The notes under the pieces are model-generated. The model did not search any database. It was not told the DNA's origin and saw only the letters and a list, made by a program, of their open reading frames with translations. The position numbers and the translations under genes were made by a program. From positions 372,001 through 436,000 of the forward strand of contig NZ_QUNR01000003.1 in assembly GCF_003387535.1 (NCBI RefSeq): a stretch of DNA of 64,000 bases, read 5' to 3'. Below, in pieces: positions 29,090-37,492 of this stretch; the first letter of the stretch is position 1, and each line of letters begins with the position of its first letter. The DNA comes from Paraperlucidibaca baekdonensis (lineage in GTDB: Bacteria; Pseudomonadota; Gammaproteobacteria; Pseudomonadales; Moraxellaceae).

Positions 29090-29916
29090 TGGATTATTTA
29101 CTGTATTTCCAAGCCTTGGTGATGGGCATTGTTGAAGGCCTCACCGAGTTTTTACCGATTTCCAGCACTGGGCATTTGATTTTGGCCGGCGAGCTGATGA
29201 ACTTTTGGACGCACGATAAGCGCGTGGTGTTTGAAATTGCTATTCAACTCGGCGCGATTTTGGCGGTGTGTTGGGATTATCGTGAACGGCTCGTGCGTGT
29301 CAGCAACGGATTTTTCACGCGCAAACCGGTGGAAACACGTTTTGTGGTGAATATCTTGGTGGCATTTTTGCCGGCAGCGGTCATCGGTTTTTTTGCCATC
29401 GGCATCATTCGCGACTATTTATTTAGTCCCTTTGTTGTTGCCTTTATGCTGATTTTAGGCGGCTTGGTGATTCTCTGGGCCGAGCGCCGCGAGCATGTGG
29501 TACGCGTGGTAGAGGTCGATGATATGCGCTGGCAAGACGCGCTTAAGGTCGGCTTTGCCCAATGTTTGGCCATGGTGCCGGGCACCTCGCGCTCCGGTGC
29601 GACCATCATCGGTGGTTTGCTGGTGGGTCTGTCACGCAAAACGGCCGCGGAGTTCTCCTTCTTTTTAGCTGTGCCCACCATGATCGGTGCCACGGTGTAC
29701 TCGGTCTATAAACACCGCACGGATTTTGTCATGGCCGACTTTCCCGTGTTTGCCATTGGTTTTGTCGCCGCCTTTTTGGTCGCCGCATGGGTCGTGAAGG
29801 CCTTGGTGGCCTTTGTCTCCACACATGGCTTTGCGGTGTTTGCGTATTATCGCATTGCCTTTGGCCTGTTCATTTTTGCCACAGCCGGTGCCGGCTGGAT
29901 TAACTGGGCATCATGA
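29086..29916 (+). CDS. uppP: undecaprenyl-diphosphate phosphatase UppP (BacA)
   Basis: Polytopic membrane phosphatase that recycles undecaprenyl diphosphate to the monophosphate carrier for peptidoglycan and O-antigen synthesis; overproduction gives bacitracin resistance. The 276-aa protein has both family signatures: EGLTEFLPISSTGHL (E17 and E21 as in E. coli) and the later VPGTSRSGAT. Two adjacent ATGs exist (29086 and 29089); the first forms the ATGA overlap with the thioesterase. It also overlaps rsmJ. Confidence 0.97.
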   Translation: MMDYLLYFQALVMGIVEGLTEFLPISSTGHLILAGELMNFWTHDKRVVFEIAIQLGAILAVCWDYRERLVRVSNGFFTRKPVETRFVVNILVAFLPAAVIGFFAIGIIRDYLFSPFVVAFMLILGGLVILWAERREHVVRVVEVDDMRWQDALKVGFAQCLAMVPGTSRSGATIIGGLLVGLSRKTAAEFSFFLAVPTMIGATVYSVYKHRTDFVMADFPVFAIGFVAAFLVAAWVVKALVAFVSTHGFAVFAYYRIAFGLFIFATAGAGWINWAS

Positions 29917-30758
29917 AGCTGTATTGCCTGCATGAGGCGCAGGCGGGCGCCGCACAGGCACAGGCGCAGGCTATTGGGGCGAGTTTTCACGCGGCCTGGC
30001 CCGCGCAACCGCGTGATGCGCGCGGCCAGCAGCAGCATCGCCGCCACGTCTTTAGTGCGCTCAATACCGATGACGCGGTGCTCATTTACGATGATCAGGG
30101 CTTGGCGCTGCAAACCGGCGATACGCCATTGCCCGGTCCGGTGCGTGTCGATTTTGCTGATGCCGCCTTGCAGCGCCGCACATCACATGGCCATGCCGCC
30201 GGCGAGTCCGTTGCACGCGCCTGTGGTCTGCGTAAAGGCGCCACGCCACGCGTGCTCGATGCCACCGCCGGACTTGGCCGTGACAGCTGGATTCTCGCCT
30301 CACTCGGTGCCACCGTGGACATGTTTGAACGCTCAGCCATTGTGCACGCCTTATTGGCTGATGGCTTGCGCCGCGCCCACGCTGCGCCAGCACTGCAAGC
30401 CACGGCTGAGCGCCTGACGCTGCACGGCATCGATGCCCACAGTGCATTGGCGGCGATGGCGCAGCAGTCCGCCGAGAGTCGCCCAGAAGTGGTGTATTTA
30501 GACCCCATGTTTCCGCATCGCGAGAAGTCTGCGAAGGTGAAAAAAGACATGTGGGCATTTCGTCACATGGTCGGCAGCGACCTCGATGCCGATGCGCTTT
30601 TGGACCTTGCCCGTGCAGTGGCCACCAAGCGCGTGGTGGTCAAGCGCCCGCGCATTGCGCCCGATTTAAATGGTGAGCCGCCGCATCAACGCCTGCTTGG
30701 TCAAAGCAGTCGCTTTGACCTCTACACGCCCAAGCCGCTGCCAAGCAATCGCCCATAA
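29913..30758 (+). CDS. rsmJ: 16S rRNA (guanine-1516-N2)-methyltransferase
   Basis: SAM-dependent methylation of G1516 in 16S rRNA. The 281-aa protein is a little longer than the E. coli form (250 aa) because of an Ala/Gln-rich N-terminal part. Conserved blocks include SHGHAAGESVARACG, the SAM-binding VLDATAGLGRDSW, the catalytic VVYLDPMFPHR, and VVKRPRIAP at the C-terminus. It is last in the five-gene overlapping chain yoaA-tsaB-thioesterase-uppP-rsmJ. Its TAA stop lies at the edge of a bidirectional terminator shared with plsB on the other strand. Confidence 0.95.
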   Translation: MKLYCLHEAQAGAAQAQAQAIGASFHAAWPAQPRDARGQQQHRRHVFSALNTDDAVLIYDDQGLALQTGDTPLPGPVRVDFADAALQRRTSHGHAAGESVARACGLRKGATPRVLDATAGLGRDSWILASLGATVDMFERSAIVHALLADGLRRAHAAPALQATAERLTLHGIDAHSALAAMAQQSAESRPEVVYLDPMFPHREKSAKVKKDMWAFRHMVGSDLDADALLDLARAVATKRVVVKRPRIAPDLNGEPPHQRLLGQSSRFDLYTPKPLPSNRP

Positions 30759-30784
30759 AAAAGCCCTGACTCGCAGGGCTTTTT
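30757..30784. terminator. bidirectional terminator between rsmJ and plsB
   Basis: AGCCCTG / CAGGGCT stem (30762-30768 and 30774-30780) with a 5-nt loop, flanked by an A-run on the left and a T-run on the right, so it can act on both convergent transcripts. Only 28 nt separate the two stop codons. Confidence 0.85.
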
Positions 30785-30786
30785 CG

Positions 30787-33333
30787 TTAGGCGTTGCTTT
30801 TGGCCGCCGAGGCGCGCTGTTTTTTGCGCTCCTTACTGGCCTCGAGCGCAGCAAGCGCCGTATTGACGGCATCGTCGGTAATCAGCGTGACCTGCAAAAT
30901 TGCTTGGCGGATGCCACTGGGCAGCACTTCTAAGGCTTCTTGCGCGAGGCCATCTAAACGCTTGTCGAACGTTAGCGTGCCTTGGCTGCAAATTTGGATG
31001 AAGCCCAGGGTTTTCAAGGTATCGAGAAAGCCTTTAAACAGGCCCTTGTCGAAAAACTCTGGAGCGCTAAATTCACGCACAAACGACAAACGCTGGGCGA
31101 GCAAATGGCAGAGCTCTTCAAGCTGCTGCTGCGTGAGTTTGCCGGTACCGCGTTGGTTCAAAATGGTCACGGTCATGTGGTAGCGCACCAAAGTTTGCCG
31201 CAGGCCACGGCTTAAAATATGCAGGCGCGCATAGTTTTCGCTGCTAACTTTCGGCGGCGCGAGGCAGCCAGAAGCTGTTCGTAGCACCAAACCCAGTTCG
31301 ATCATGCTGTTGACGTATTGCGCGACGACCGCCTCGAGTTCGTCGTCATGCCAGCGCAAAAAGAGCTCAGACTTTAAGAAGGGATAAACCGACTTAATAC
31401 GGCCTAGCAACTCCTCTTGCGAGATGTCGCCACGTTGCAACAGCAGCACGGCAATCAGCGATGGCAGCGCAAAAACATGCAGCGTGTTATTTCGGAAATA
31501 AGTCATCAGCACGGCATCTTCTTCGTGCAAATACAGCAAGTCACCGAGCGGATGTTTGCGGCGCTGCAGAATTTTCAGCTCCTCGCCATAGGCCACCATG
31601 GCCGGGCCATCAAGCTCGGTCATGGTGAGGCGCTCGCTATAAGGCACAGCGAGTGCCAGCGCTTTATAGAGCGCGACTTGCTCGGCGAGTTGCGCCTCAT
31701 CAATGGCGTGCTTGGGCGTAGACAGTAGCACCAAGCTGATCAAATTGATGGGGTTGATCACCGCACTGTTATTGATACCGGTGCTCATGGCCAGACCCAA
31801 TGCCATGGAGGTTGGCGCAAACTCGGCGGAGTCAGCGGCAGCAGGGCCTTGCTCGCGCCAATTTGGCATATGCGCGTCGAGGTGTTCATTTAAGTAGATG
31901 GGCGCGCCAAAACTCAAATGCACGCGGCCAAAGACTTTTTTTAGCTTGCGAATAGACATCAGCAGCGAAAAAATATTTTCTTTTTCTTTCGGCTTGCCCT
32001 GCAGCTCGCCAATATAAGTGCCACCTTCCATGAGTTTTTCATAGCCAATATAGGCGGGAATAAACACCAAGGGTCGGTGGTTGTCGCGCAGATAACTGCG
32101 CAAGGTCATATTGATCATGCCGAGTTTGGCCGGCAGCAGGCGACCAGTTCGGCTACGGCCGCCTTCCACGAAATACTCCATGGGGTAGCCGTGGCTTAAA
32201 ATTTGGTGCAGGTACTCATTAAACACCGCGCCATAGAGCGGGTTGTCTTTGAAGGTGCGGCGCAAAAAGAAGGCCCCAGCTCGGCGCAATAAGCTGCCCA
32301 CCACCGGCATGTTTAAGTTCGCGCCGGCGGCGATGTGCGGCACCATATAGCCACGTATGAAGATGGCATAAGACAGCAGCAAATAATCGATATGGCTGCG
32401 GTGGCAGGGCACATAGACAATTTCATGATCTGCCACATGCTGCTCAATCACCTCGAAATTATTGACCGTGACGCCGTTGTAAAGCCGTGTCCAAAGCCAG
32501 TTTAAAAACAGCTCAAAGAAACGAATCACCGGATACGAATAGTCCGAGGCAATTTCATTAACATAGATGCGCGCGCGCGCCTCGGCTACGTCGCGACTGA
32601 CTTGGCGACTGTTCATTTCCACAGCAATTGCCGCTTGCACCACATCGGAGCCAATGATTTCGCTGCGCATGGTGCGTCGGTGCGACATGTCCGGGCCAAT
32701 GGCGGCGGTGCGTTGGCGGCGAAAATGCACGCGCAGCACGCGCGAGACTTTGCGCAGGCTGCGCTCGCTGCTTTGCGTGTCATCACAGAGCTGGCGTAAG
32801 GAGATCGGCGGGTTGATGCGCATGATGGTTTGGCGACCATGCAGCATGATGGTAATGAGCTGCTTCAGCGCCGATGGCGTGGCCCATGAATCGGCAAACA
32901 GCACTTTCAGCCATGAGCTCTCGGTGTCGGGCGAGCGCCCCCAGAGAATGGTCACCGGCACCAGCTGCACATCGAGCGTGGTGTCTTCAAACACTGCATC
33001 CATCAGCGACACTAAGCGCGGAGAGTGCGCGTGGCGAGGCTTCGCCAACGGGTTGCGATGCTCTTGCGTCAGGCAAATTAAGGAATGCTTTTCACGCAGA
33101 CCAAAACGCCGCATCGAACTTAATGCGGCCGGCATACCGAGATTGCGCATTTCCGTATCGAGTACCAATACGCTCGATAACAAGCGGTTTTGTAGGACAT
33201 AGCAAATGGGGCGATTGGGGTCGATGCCAAGCAGTTCTAGGTCGTGTGGAGAGACCTGCACGCGCACCCAGAGATACATCAGGCCGCGAATAATGAGGCG
33301 GAAAAAGCGATCGAGACCGAGAAATCTCAGCAT
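30787..33333 (-). CDS. plsB: glycerol-3-phosphate 1-O-acyltransferase PlsB
   Basis: Inner-membrane enzyme that makes lysophosphatidic acid from sn-glycerol-3-phosphate and acyl-ACP or acyl-CoA. The start is ATG 33333 with AGGA upstream, giving 848 aa; a TTG 25 codons earlier is less likely. The acyltransferase core has PCHRSHID with H311 and D316 (the HX4D pair), FLRRTFKDNPLY, and FVEGGRSRTGR. The C-terminal half is co-linear with E. coli PlsB (VLMTYFRNN, ELFLRW, APEFFDK), ending in a basic Lys/Arg/Ala tail. It is divergent from tesB. The glycerol-3-phosphate maker gpsA is at the far end of the window. Confidence 0.96.
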   Translation of the reverse strand: MLRFLGLDRFFRLIIRGLMYLWVRVQVSPHDLELLGIDPNRPICYVLQNRLLSSVLVLDTEMRNLGMPAALSSMRRFGLREKHSLICLTQEHRNPLAKPRHAHSPRLVSLMDAVFEDTTLDVQLVPVTILWGRSPDTESSWLKVLFADSWATPSALKQLITIMLHGRQTIMRINPPISLRQLCDDTQSSERSLRKVSRVLRVHFRRQRTAAIGPDMSHRRTMRSEIIGSDVVQAAIAVEMNSRQVSRDVAEARARIYVNEIASDYSYPVIRFFELFLNWLWTRLYNGVTVNNFEVIEQHVADHEIVYVPCHRSHIDYLLLSYAIFIRGYMVPHIAAGANLNMPVVGSLLRRAGAFFLRRTFKDNPLYGAVFNEYLHQILSHGYPMEYFVEGGRSRTGRLLPAKLGMINMTLRSYLRDNHRPLVFIPAYIGYEKLMEGGTYIGELQGKPKEKENIFSLLMSIRKLKKVFGRVHLSFGAPIYLNEHLDAHMPNWREQGPAAADSAEFAPTSMALGLAMSTGINNSAVINPINLISLVLLSTPKHAIDEAQLAEQVALYKALALAVPYSERLTMTELDGPAMVAYGEELKILQRRKHPLGDLLYLHEEDAVLMTYFRNNTLHVFALPSLIAVLLLQRGDISQEELLGRIKSVYPFLKSELFLRWHDDELEAVVAQYVNSMIELGLVLRTASGCLAPPKVSSENYARLHILSRGLRQTLVRYHMTVTILNQRGTGKLTQQQLEELCHLLAQRLSFVREFSAPEFFDKGLFKGFLDTLKTLGFIQICSQGTLTFDKRLDGLAQEALEVLPSGIRQAILQVTLITDDAVNTALAALEASKERKKQRASAAKSNA

Positions 33334-33482
33334 AATGCAGGCATCCTGTGCAAAATCATGCGTCCAAAATATACAGTGACGCGTTAAAATCGAGCTCGAG
33401 TGTAACAAAAGCCGAACAAACGCACGTAAGCCAATGCGCTTTTTGTCTTATTTTCGCGTGTAACCGACCAAAGGAGTTTGCG

Positions 33483-34376
33483 ATGTCTGTGGTGATGCAT
33501 GAGTTATTAGCACTGCTTGATCTGGAAAACTTGGAGGTCAATCTATTTCGCGGTGGCAGCCATGATTACTTTGGACACAACGTTTTTGGTGGACAGGTCT
33601 TGGGCCAAGCGTTGATGGCGGCAGGGCGCACAGTCGAAAACAACCTGCTTGCGCACTCATTACACGCGTATTTTTTGCGTCCGGGAAACCCGAAGTCACC
33701 GATTGTCTATTCCGTTGAGCGAGTGCGTGATGGCCGCAGCTTCACCACGCGCACGGTCAAGGCTATTCAGTTTGGCGAAATTATTTTCACCATGATGGCC
33801 TCGTTTGCGACCGAGGAAGATGGCTTTGACCATCAGCTGCCCATGCCCGATGTGGAGGGCCCCGAGGCCTATACCAGTGAGCTCGATTTGCGCCGCATGA
33901 TTGCGCCCTATGTGCCGGAAAAGCACCGCGCCATGCTAGAAGTGGAGCGTCCCATTGAGTTGCGCCCCATCGATCCGGTCAACCCCTTCGATGTGAAGCC
34001 GCAAGAGCCAGTACGTGGGCATTGGATGAAGTCGCAAATGACGCTGCCCGATGACCCATTTTTGCATCAATGCATGCTCGCTTTTGCCTCGGATTTCGCC
34101 TTAATGGGCACCGCCATGTTGCCGCATGCTGCGCATTTTATGCAGCCTGAAATGCAATGCGCGAGCATCGATCACGCCATGTGGTTTCACCGCGAGGCGC
34201 GCATGGATGAATGGTTGTACTACCACATGGATGCGCCGTCGGCCTCGAGCGCCAAGGGCATGAATCGGGGTTTGATTTACACGCGCGATGGCCGTTTGGT
34301 GGCCTCTACCGCGCAAGAGGGCTTGCAACGTCGGCGCGCGGCGAAAAGCCGCGACTCGTCAGCGCCGATTGTTTAA
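33483..34376 (+). CDS. tesB: acyl-CoA thioesterase II
   Basis: Double hot-dog thioesterase that hydrolyses medium- and long-chain acyl-CoAs. The start is ATG 33483, preceded by AAGGAG, giving 297 aa (E. coli 286); the longer open frame to 33348 overlaps the divergent promoter region and is rejected. Typical segments are LFRGGSHDYFGHNVFGGQVLGQ at the N-terminus (shown here broken for length: LFRGGSHDY, then VFGGQVLGQ), LHAYFLRPG, and SIDHAMWFHR near the C-terminus. It is divergent from plsB and convergent with a patatin lipase gene, in a stretch devoted to lipid turnover. Confidence 0.95.
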   Translation: MSVVMHELLALLDLENLEVNLFRGGSHDYFGHNVFGGQVLGQALMAAGRTVENNLLAHSLHAYFLRPGNPKSPIVYSVERVRDGRSFTTRTVKAIQFGEIIFTMMASFATEEDGFDHQLPMPDVEGPEAYTSELDLRRMIAPYVPEKHRAMLEVERPIELRPIDPVNPFDVKPQEPVRGHWMKSQMTLPDDPFLHQCMLAFASDFALMGTAMLPHAAHFMQPEMQCASIDHAMWFHREARMDEWLYYHMDAPSASSAKGMNRGLIYTRDGRLVASTAQEGLQRRRAAKSRDSSAPIV

Positions 34377-34380
34377 GCGC

Positions 34381-35574
34381 TTAGGAGCTGCGTTGGCTGT
34401 CGCGGCGCAGCGTGTAGACATTGCTGGGTGGCGCGTCGGCAGGCCGCAGAAATTCGCGTAATTCGACCTCACGCGCGCGCGTTTCGCGGTAGCCAAGTGC
34501 CATTAATGCTTGCGTGTAATCGGTTTCGAAGAGCAGGTAACTCAGCACATTCGAGCCGCTGCGTTTAAACATGCCGGAGCCGCGCACAAAGCTGCGAATA
34601 GCCGGTGGTAATGCGCTGGCGTATTGGCTAGCAAGCTCTTCAATGCTGGCTAAGTCGGGGCTGAGCACGAGGTAGTCAACAGGCCGCAGCGTGGTGCTAG
34701 CTTCGGCAGGCAGCTGCTTGACGGTGTTATTGATGCGGTGCAAACGCTCGATGTCCATTTCCAGGCTGTCGGTAAATGAGCTGCTCATGATGTGGCCAAT
34801 AATCTCTGCCAAGCTGGGGTAGCCGCTGCGTTTAAAGCGTTTGGGCTCGGGGCTTTGCATGCCCGAACCAATCACCAAGATGCGTTCGGCACCCAAGTGC
34901 AGCGCCGGGCTCACGGGCGCGAGCTGACGCAATGCGCCATCACCATAATATTCTTGCTGTAACTTGACGGCCGGAAAGAGCAGAGGAATGGCGCTGGAGG
35001 CCATTAAATGTTCAATGCCAATGTCGCAGCGCATGCCGCGACGGCGCGCCCGTGCCCAGTTGTCTAAGTCGCTGGCGCCTTGATAAAAACTCACCGAGTC
35101 ACCCCGCGAGTAGCTACAGGCGGTAATGCATAAGGCGCGTAAATGCCCCGCCTCAATAGACGCTGGCAGCCGATTGAAATCGAGCGCCTGGCTAAGTAAT
35201 TGCTGCAGCGGTGCGTTATCGAGCAATGACACCGGCTTGCCGCGGTTAAACCAGCCAAAGGCTAAGTTTGTTAGCCAGCGAAACGCGCCCGACAGCACGC
35301 CAGCCCAGTCGGTGCGATAGACCTGGGCGCTATGAAAGCCGGCCCAGACTTCGCGCAGGGCATTGACCCCCTCCTGAAAGCAAGCGGCGTGAACGGCGAG
35401 GCTAGTGGCATTGAGTGCGCCGGCCGATGTGCCACAAATAATCGGGAAGGGGTTACCGCAGCGGTCGGGCATGATCTCGGCGATGGCCTGTAGGGCGCCC
35501 ACTTGATATGCCGCACGCGCGCCGCCGCCTGATAAAACCAAGGCAGTATTTTTTGAAGTGATGGGCGTATTCAT
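34381..35574 (-). CDS. patatin-like phospholipase
   Basis: Probable cytoplasmic lipid acyl hydrolase with a Ser-Asp dyad. The 397-aa protein has the oxyanion motif SGGGARAAY at 15-23, the nucleophile elbow GTSAG at 48-52 (S50) and the dyad aspartate in GDGA (D212). No signal peptide or membrane anchor is visible at the N-terminus, so it is not obviously secreted, unlike toxin-type patatins. GGAGG precedes the ATG. The stop lies 4 nt from the tesB stop on the opposite strand. The substrate could be phospholipid, triacylglycerol or a storage lipid; sequence alone does not say. Confidence 0.9.
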   Translation of the reverse strand: MNTPITSKNTALVLSGGGARAAYQVGALQAIAEIMPDRCGNPFPIICGTSAGALNATSLAVHAACFQEGVNALREVWAGFHSAQVYRTDWAGVLSGAFRWLTNLAFGWFNRGKPVSLLDNAPLQQLLSQALDFNRLPASIEAGHLRALCITACSYSRGDSVSFYQGASDLDNWARARRRGMRCDIGIEHLMASSAIPLLFPAVKLQQEYYGDGALRQLAPVSPALHLGAERILVIGSGMQSPEPKRFKRSGYPSLAEIIGHIMSSSFTDSLEMDIERLHRINNTVKQLPAEASTTLRPVDYLVLSPDLASIEELASQYASALPPAIRSFVRGSGMFKRSGSNVLSYLLFETDYTQALMALGYRETRAREVELREFLRPADAPPSNVYTLRRDSQRSS

Positions 35575-35747
35575 GCTGACCTCCAGCGGCCATGCGGTTA
35601 ATACTTACTCTCTACTCTCGTATCGACGCTGACAAGCCCTGCTTTAGTCAACTCTGTTGCTCATTAGTTGATCAAACGTAGTACAACAGTAGACCGCTTG
35701 CTAGCCGCCGCCTATGCTTGGCGCCTATTTTATTGCATGGCGCCTTT

Positions 35748-36698
35748 ATGGCCGTTATTTCATCTCAACAGCCGCTTCGGGCACTGCTATTGCTGGTGTG
35801 CGTGGCGGCGACTGTGATCATGGCGCTCGCCTATGACTTGCCTGCCGGCGCCCTCGGCGACAGCATTTTTTGGCAGTTGCGGGTGCCGCGTGTGGTGCTG
35901 GCGTTTATGGCGGGCGCGGGGCTCGCCGTTTCTGGTCTGTGGCTACAAACCTTATTTCGTCATGCCTTGGTTGAGCCGGGGTTATTGGGCGTTAGTGCGG
36001 GCGCGAGCTTGGCGGCAGTGCTGAGCTTGCTGCTCGGTGCCGCTTATGTGTTTTTGCTGCCGCTGGCGGCATGCCTAGGTGCGGCGTTGGCATTGATGGT
36101 GGTGCTGGCCATGGCGCGGCGCTATCAGCTCCAGGCCGAGGCGTTATTGCTGGTGGGTATCGCGCTCAATGCGGTGTTGTCGGCGGCCACGCAACTGCTG
36201 CTCATTATGGCTCCCGATAGCGGCCTGCGCGCCGGCAGCTTTTGGCTGATGGGCAGCTTTGCCTACGCCGAATGGCCGTTGCTGATCGCCAATGCCGTGG
36301 TGCTCGCCGGCCTGATTAGCTGGGGCCTGCGCCAGCGTGCAAGCTTCGATATTTGGCTGCTCGGCGAGCGTGAGGCGGGGCATTTAGGGCTAAATGTCCG
36401 GCGCTTTCGTCGCCAGGTCATTTGGGCCAGTGCGGCGGTGGTGGCCATGGCCGTCGCGCAAACCGGCAGCATTGCGTTTATTGGCCTGATGGCACCGCAT
36501 ATCGCCAGCCGATTGGTTGGCTGTATGCATCGCCAGCTCATGCCGGCGAGCCTCGTGATTGGCGGGCTTTTGGCCGTTATCGCGGACATGCTGGCGCGCA
36601 CGTTGATGGCGCCGCTGGAGTTGCCGGTGGGCATTTTGACGGCGTTGTTTGGCGCGCCATTTTTCCTGTTTATTTTGCGCCAACGGTGGCAGCGATGA
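35748..36698 (+). CDS. FecCD-family ABC transporter permease (heme/siderophore/B12 type)
   Basis: Inner-membrane permease of the iron-siderophore, heme and vitamin B12 importer family. The start at ATG 35748 gives 316 aa; an in-frame TTG ten codons earlier is less likely. Family features are LRVPRVVLAFMAGAGLAVSG near residue 45, LVEPGLLGVSAGA near 80, the GSF segment, and IAFIGLMAPHIASRLVG near residue 245, which contacts the ATPase. About 8-10 membrane segments are evident. It overlaps the ATPase gene by ATGA. No substrate-binding protein or TonB receptor lies nearby, so the substrate is open. The upstream gap shows no recognisable B12 riboswitch or Fur box. Confidence 0.88.
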   Translation: MAVISSQQPLRALLLLVCVAATVIMALAYDLPAGALGDSIFWQLRVPRVVLAFMAGAGLAVSGLWLQTLFRHALVEPGLLGVSAGASLAAVLSLLLGAAYVFLLPLAACLGAALALMVVLAMARRYQLQAEALLLVGIALNAVLSAATQLLLIMAPDSGLRAGSFWLMGSFAYAEWPLLIANAVVLAGLISWGLRQRASFDIWLLGEREAGHLGLNVRRFRRQVIWASAAVVAMAVAQTGSIAFIGLMAPHIASRLVGCMHRQLMPASLVIGGLLAVIADMLARTLMAPLELPVGILTALFGAPFFLFILRQRWQR

Positions 36699-37492
36699 GT
36701 GCGCTCATCGTCTCCGCGCAACAGCTATACGTTGCACGCGATACGCCGGTGCTGACGCTGCCTGAGTTAGTGTTTCGCGCGGGCGAATGCTGGGCCATAT
36801 TAGGCGCCAATGGCGCCGGCAAGTCGACCTTGTTGCGGCATCTAAGCGGTATTGATCCCGACCAAGCCGCCGCCAATGTCTGTGCGCAATGGCATGGCGA
36901 GGCGCTACCGAGCTGGAATAGCCGGCGCTGGGCGCAGCAGCGTAGCGTGCTACCACAGCACCATCATTTGATGGCCGCGCTGTCGGTGGCGGCGATTGTG
37001 CGCATGGCGGCCTACCCTTGGGGCGGGGCGCATCCTCGCTTAGCGGACTGCTTAGACGCGATTATCGCAGAATGGGACATCGCAGCATTAATGACGCGGC
37101 GTTGGCCGACCTTGTCGGGCGGTGAGCAGCAACGGGTGATGTTGGCACGATCTGCCTTGCAATTGAGGCTCGCCGAATCCGATCAGCCGCGTTTATGGCT
37201 GCTCGATGAGCCATTGGCGGCACTCGATTGGCCGCATCAGCAGCGCGTATTTCACGCCTGCCAAGACGCTGCGCAGCAGGGTGCAACGGTGCTGGCGAGT
37301 GTGCATGACATGAATGCACCGAGCGCGTTTGCTAGCCACGCGCTGGTGATGGGGCAGGGTCGTGTGCTGTGGGCGGGGCCAGTTCACCATGATGGCTATG
37401 TGGCGGCGCTCGAGGTGGCTTTCGCGCTCACACTGACGCGCTTAAGTCACCCCGAACATACCCACGGCTGGTTGGTGCCGCTTAGGCCTTAG
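36695..37492 (+). CDS. ABC transporter ATP-binding protein, HmuV/BtuD-like
   Basis: ATPase partner of the preceding permease. ATG 36695 overlaps the permease stop (ATGA) and gives 265 aa; the much longer open frame upstream is a shadow within the permease gene. Walker A GANGAGKST is at 37-45, the ABC signature LSGGEQQR at 140-147, Walker B LWLLDEP at 167-173 and an H-loop histidine in SVHDMN. The short insert between signature and Walker B (LQLRLAESDQPR) resembles HmuV heme importers, so heme is the best guess, though not proven. Its stop overlaps the convergent MaoC gene by 11 nt. Confidence 0.88.
   Translation: MSALIVSAQQLYVARDTPVLTLPELVFRAGECWAILGANGAGKSTLLRHLSGIDPDQAAANVCAQWHGEALPSWNSRRWAQQRSVLPQHHHLMAALSVAAIVRMAAYPWGGAHPRLADCLDAIIAEWDIAALMTRRWPTLSGGEQQRVMLARSALQLRLAESDQPRLWLLDEPLAALDWPHQQRVFHACQDAAQQGATVLASVHDMNAPSAFASHALVMGQGRVLWAGPVHHDGYVAALEVAFALTLTRLSHPEHTHGWLVPLRP

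Noticed and set aside
33390-33399. TCGAGCTCGA palindrome between plsB and tesB
   Set aside because: Only 10 bp, with no clear promoter placement; could be chance.
35575-35747. Possible cobalamin riboswitch or Fur box upstream of the ABC permease
   Set aside because: I searched for a B12-box-like core and a GATAATGAT-type Fur site by eye and saw neither.
36422-36694. N-terminal extension of the ABC ATPase gene
   Set aside because: The extra 91 codons overlap the permease gene in another frame; the ATGA start at 36695 gives a normal ABC protein.
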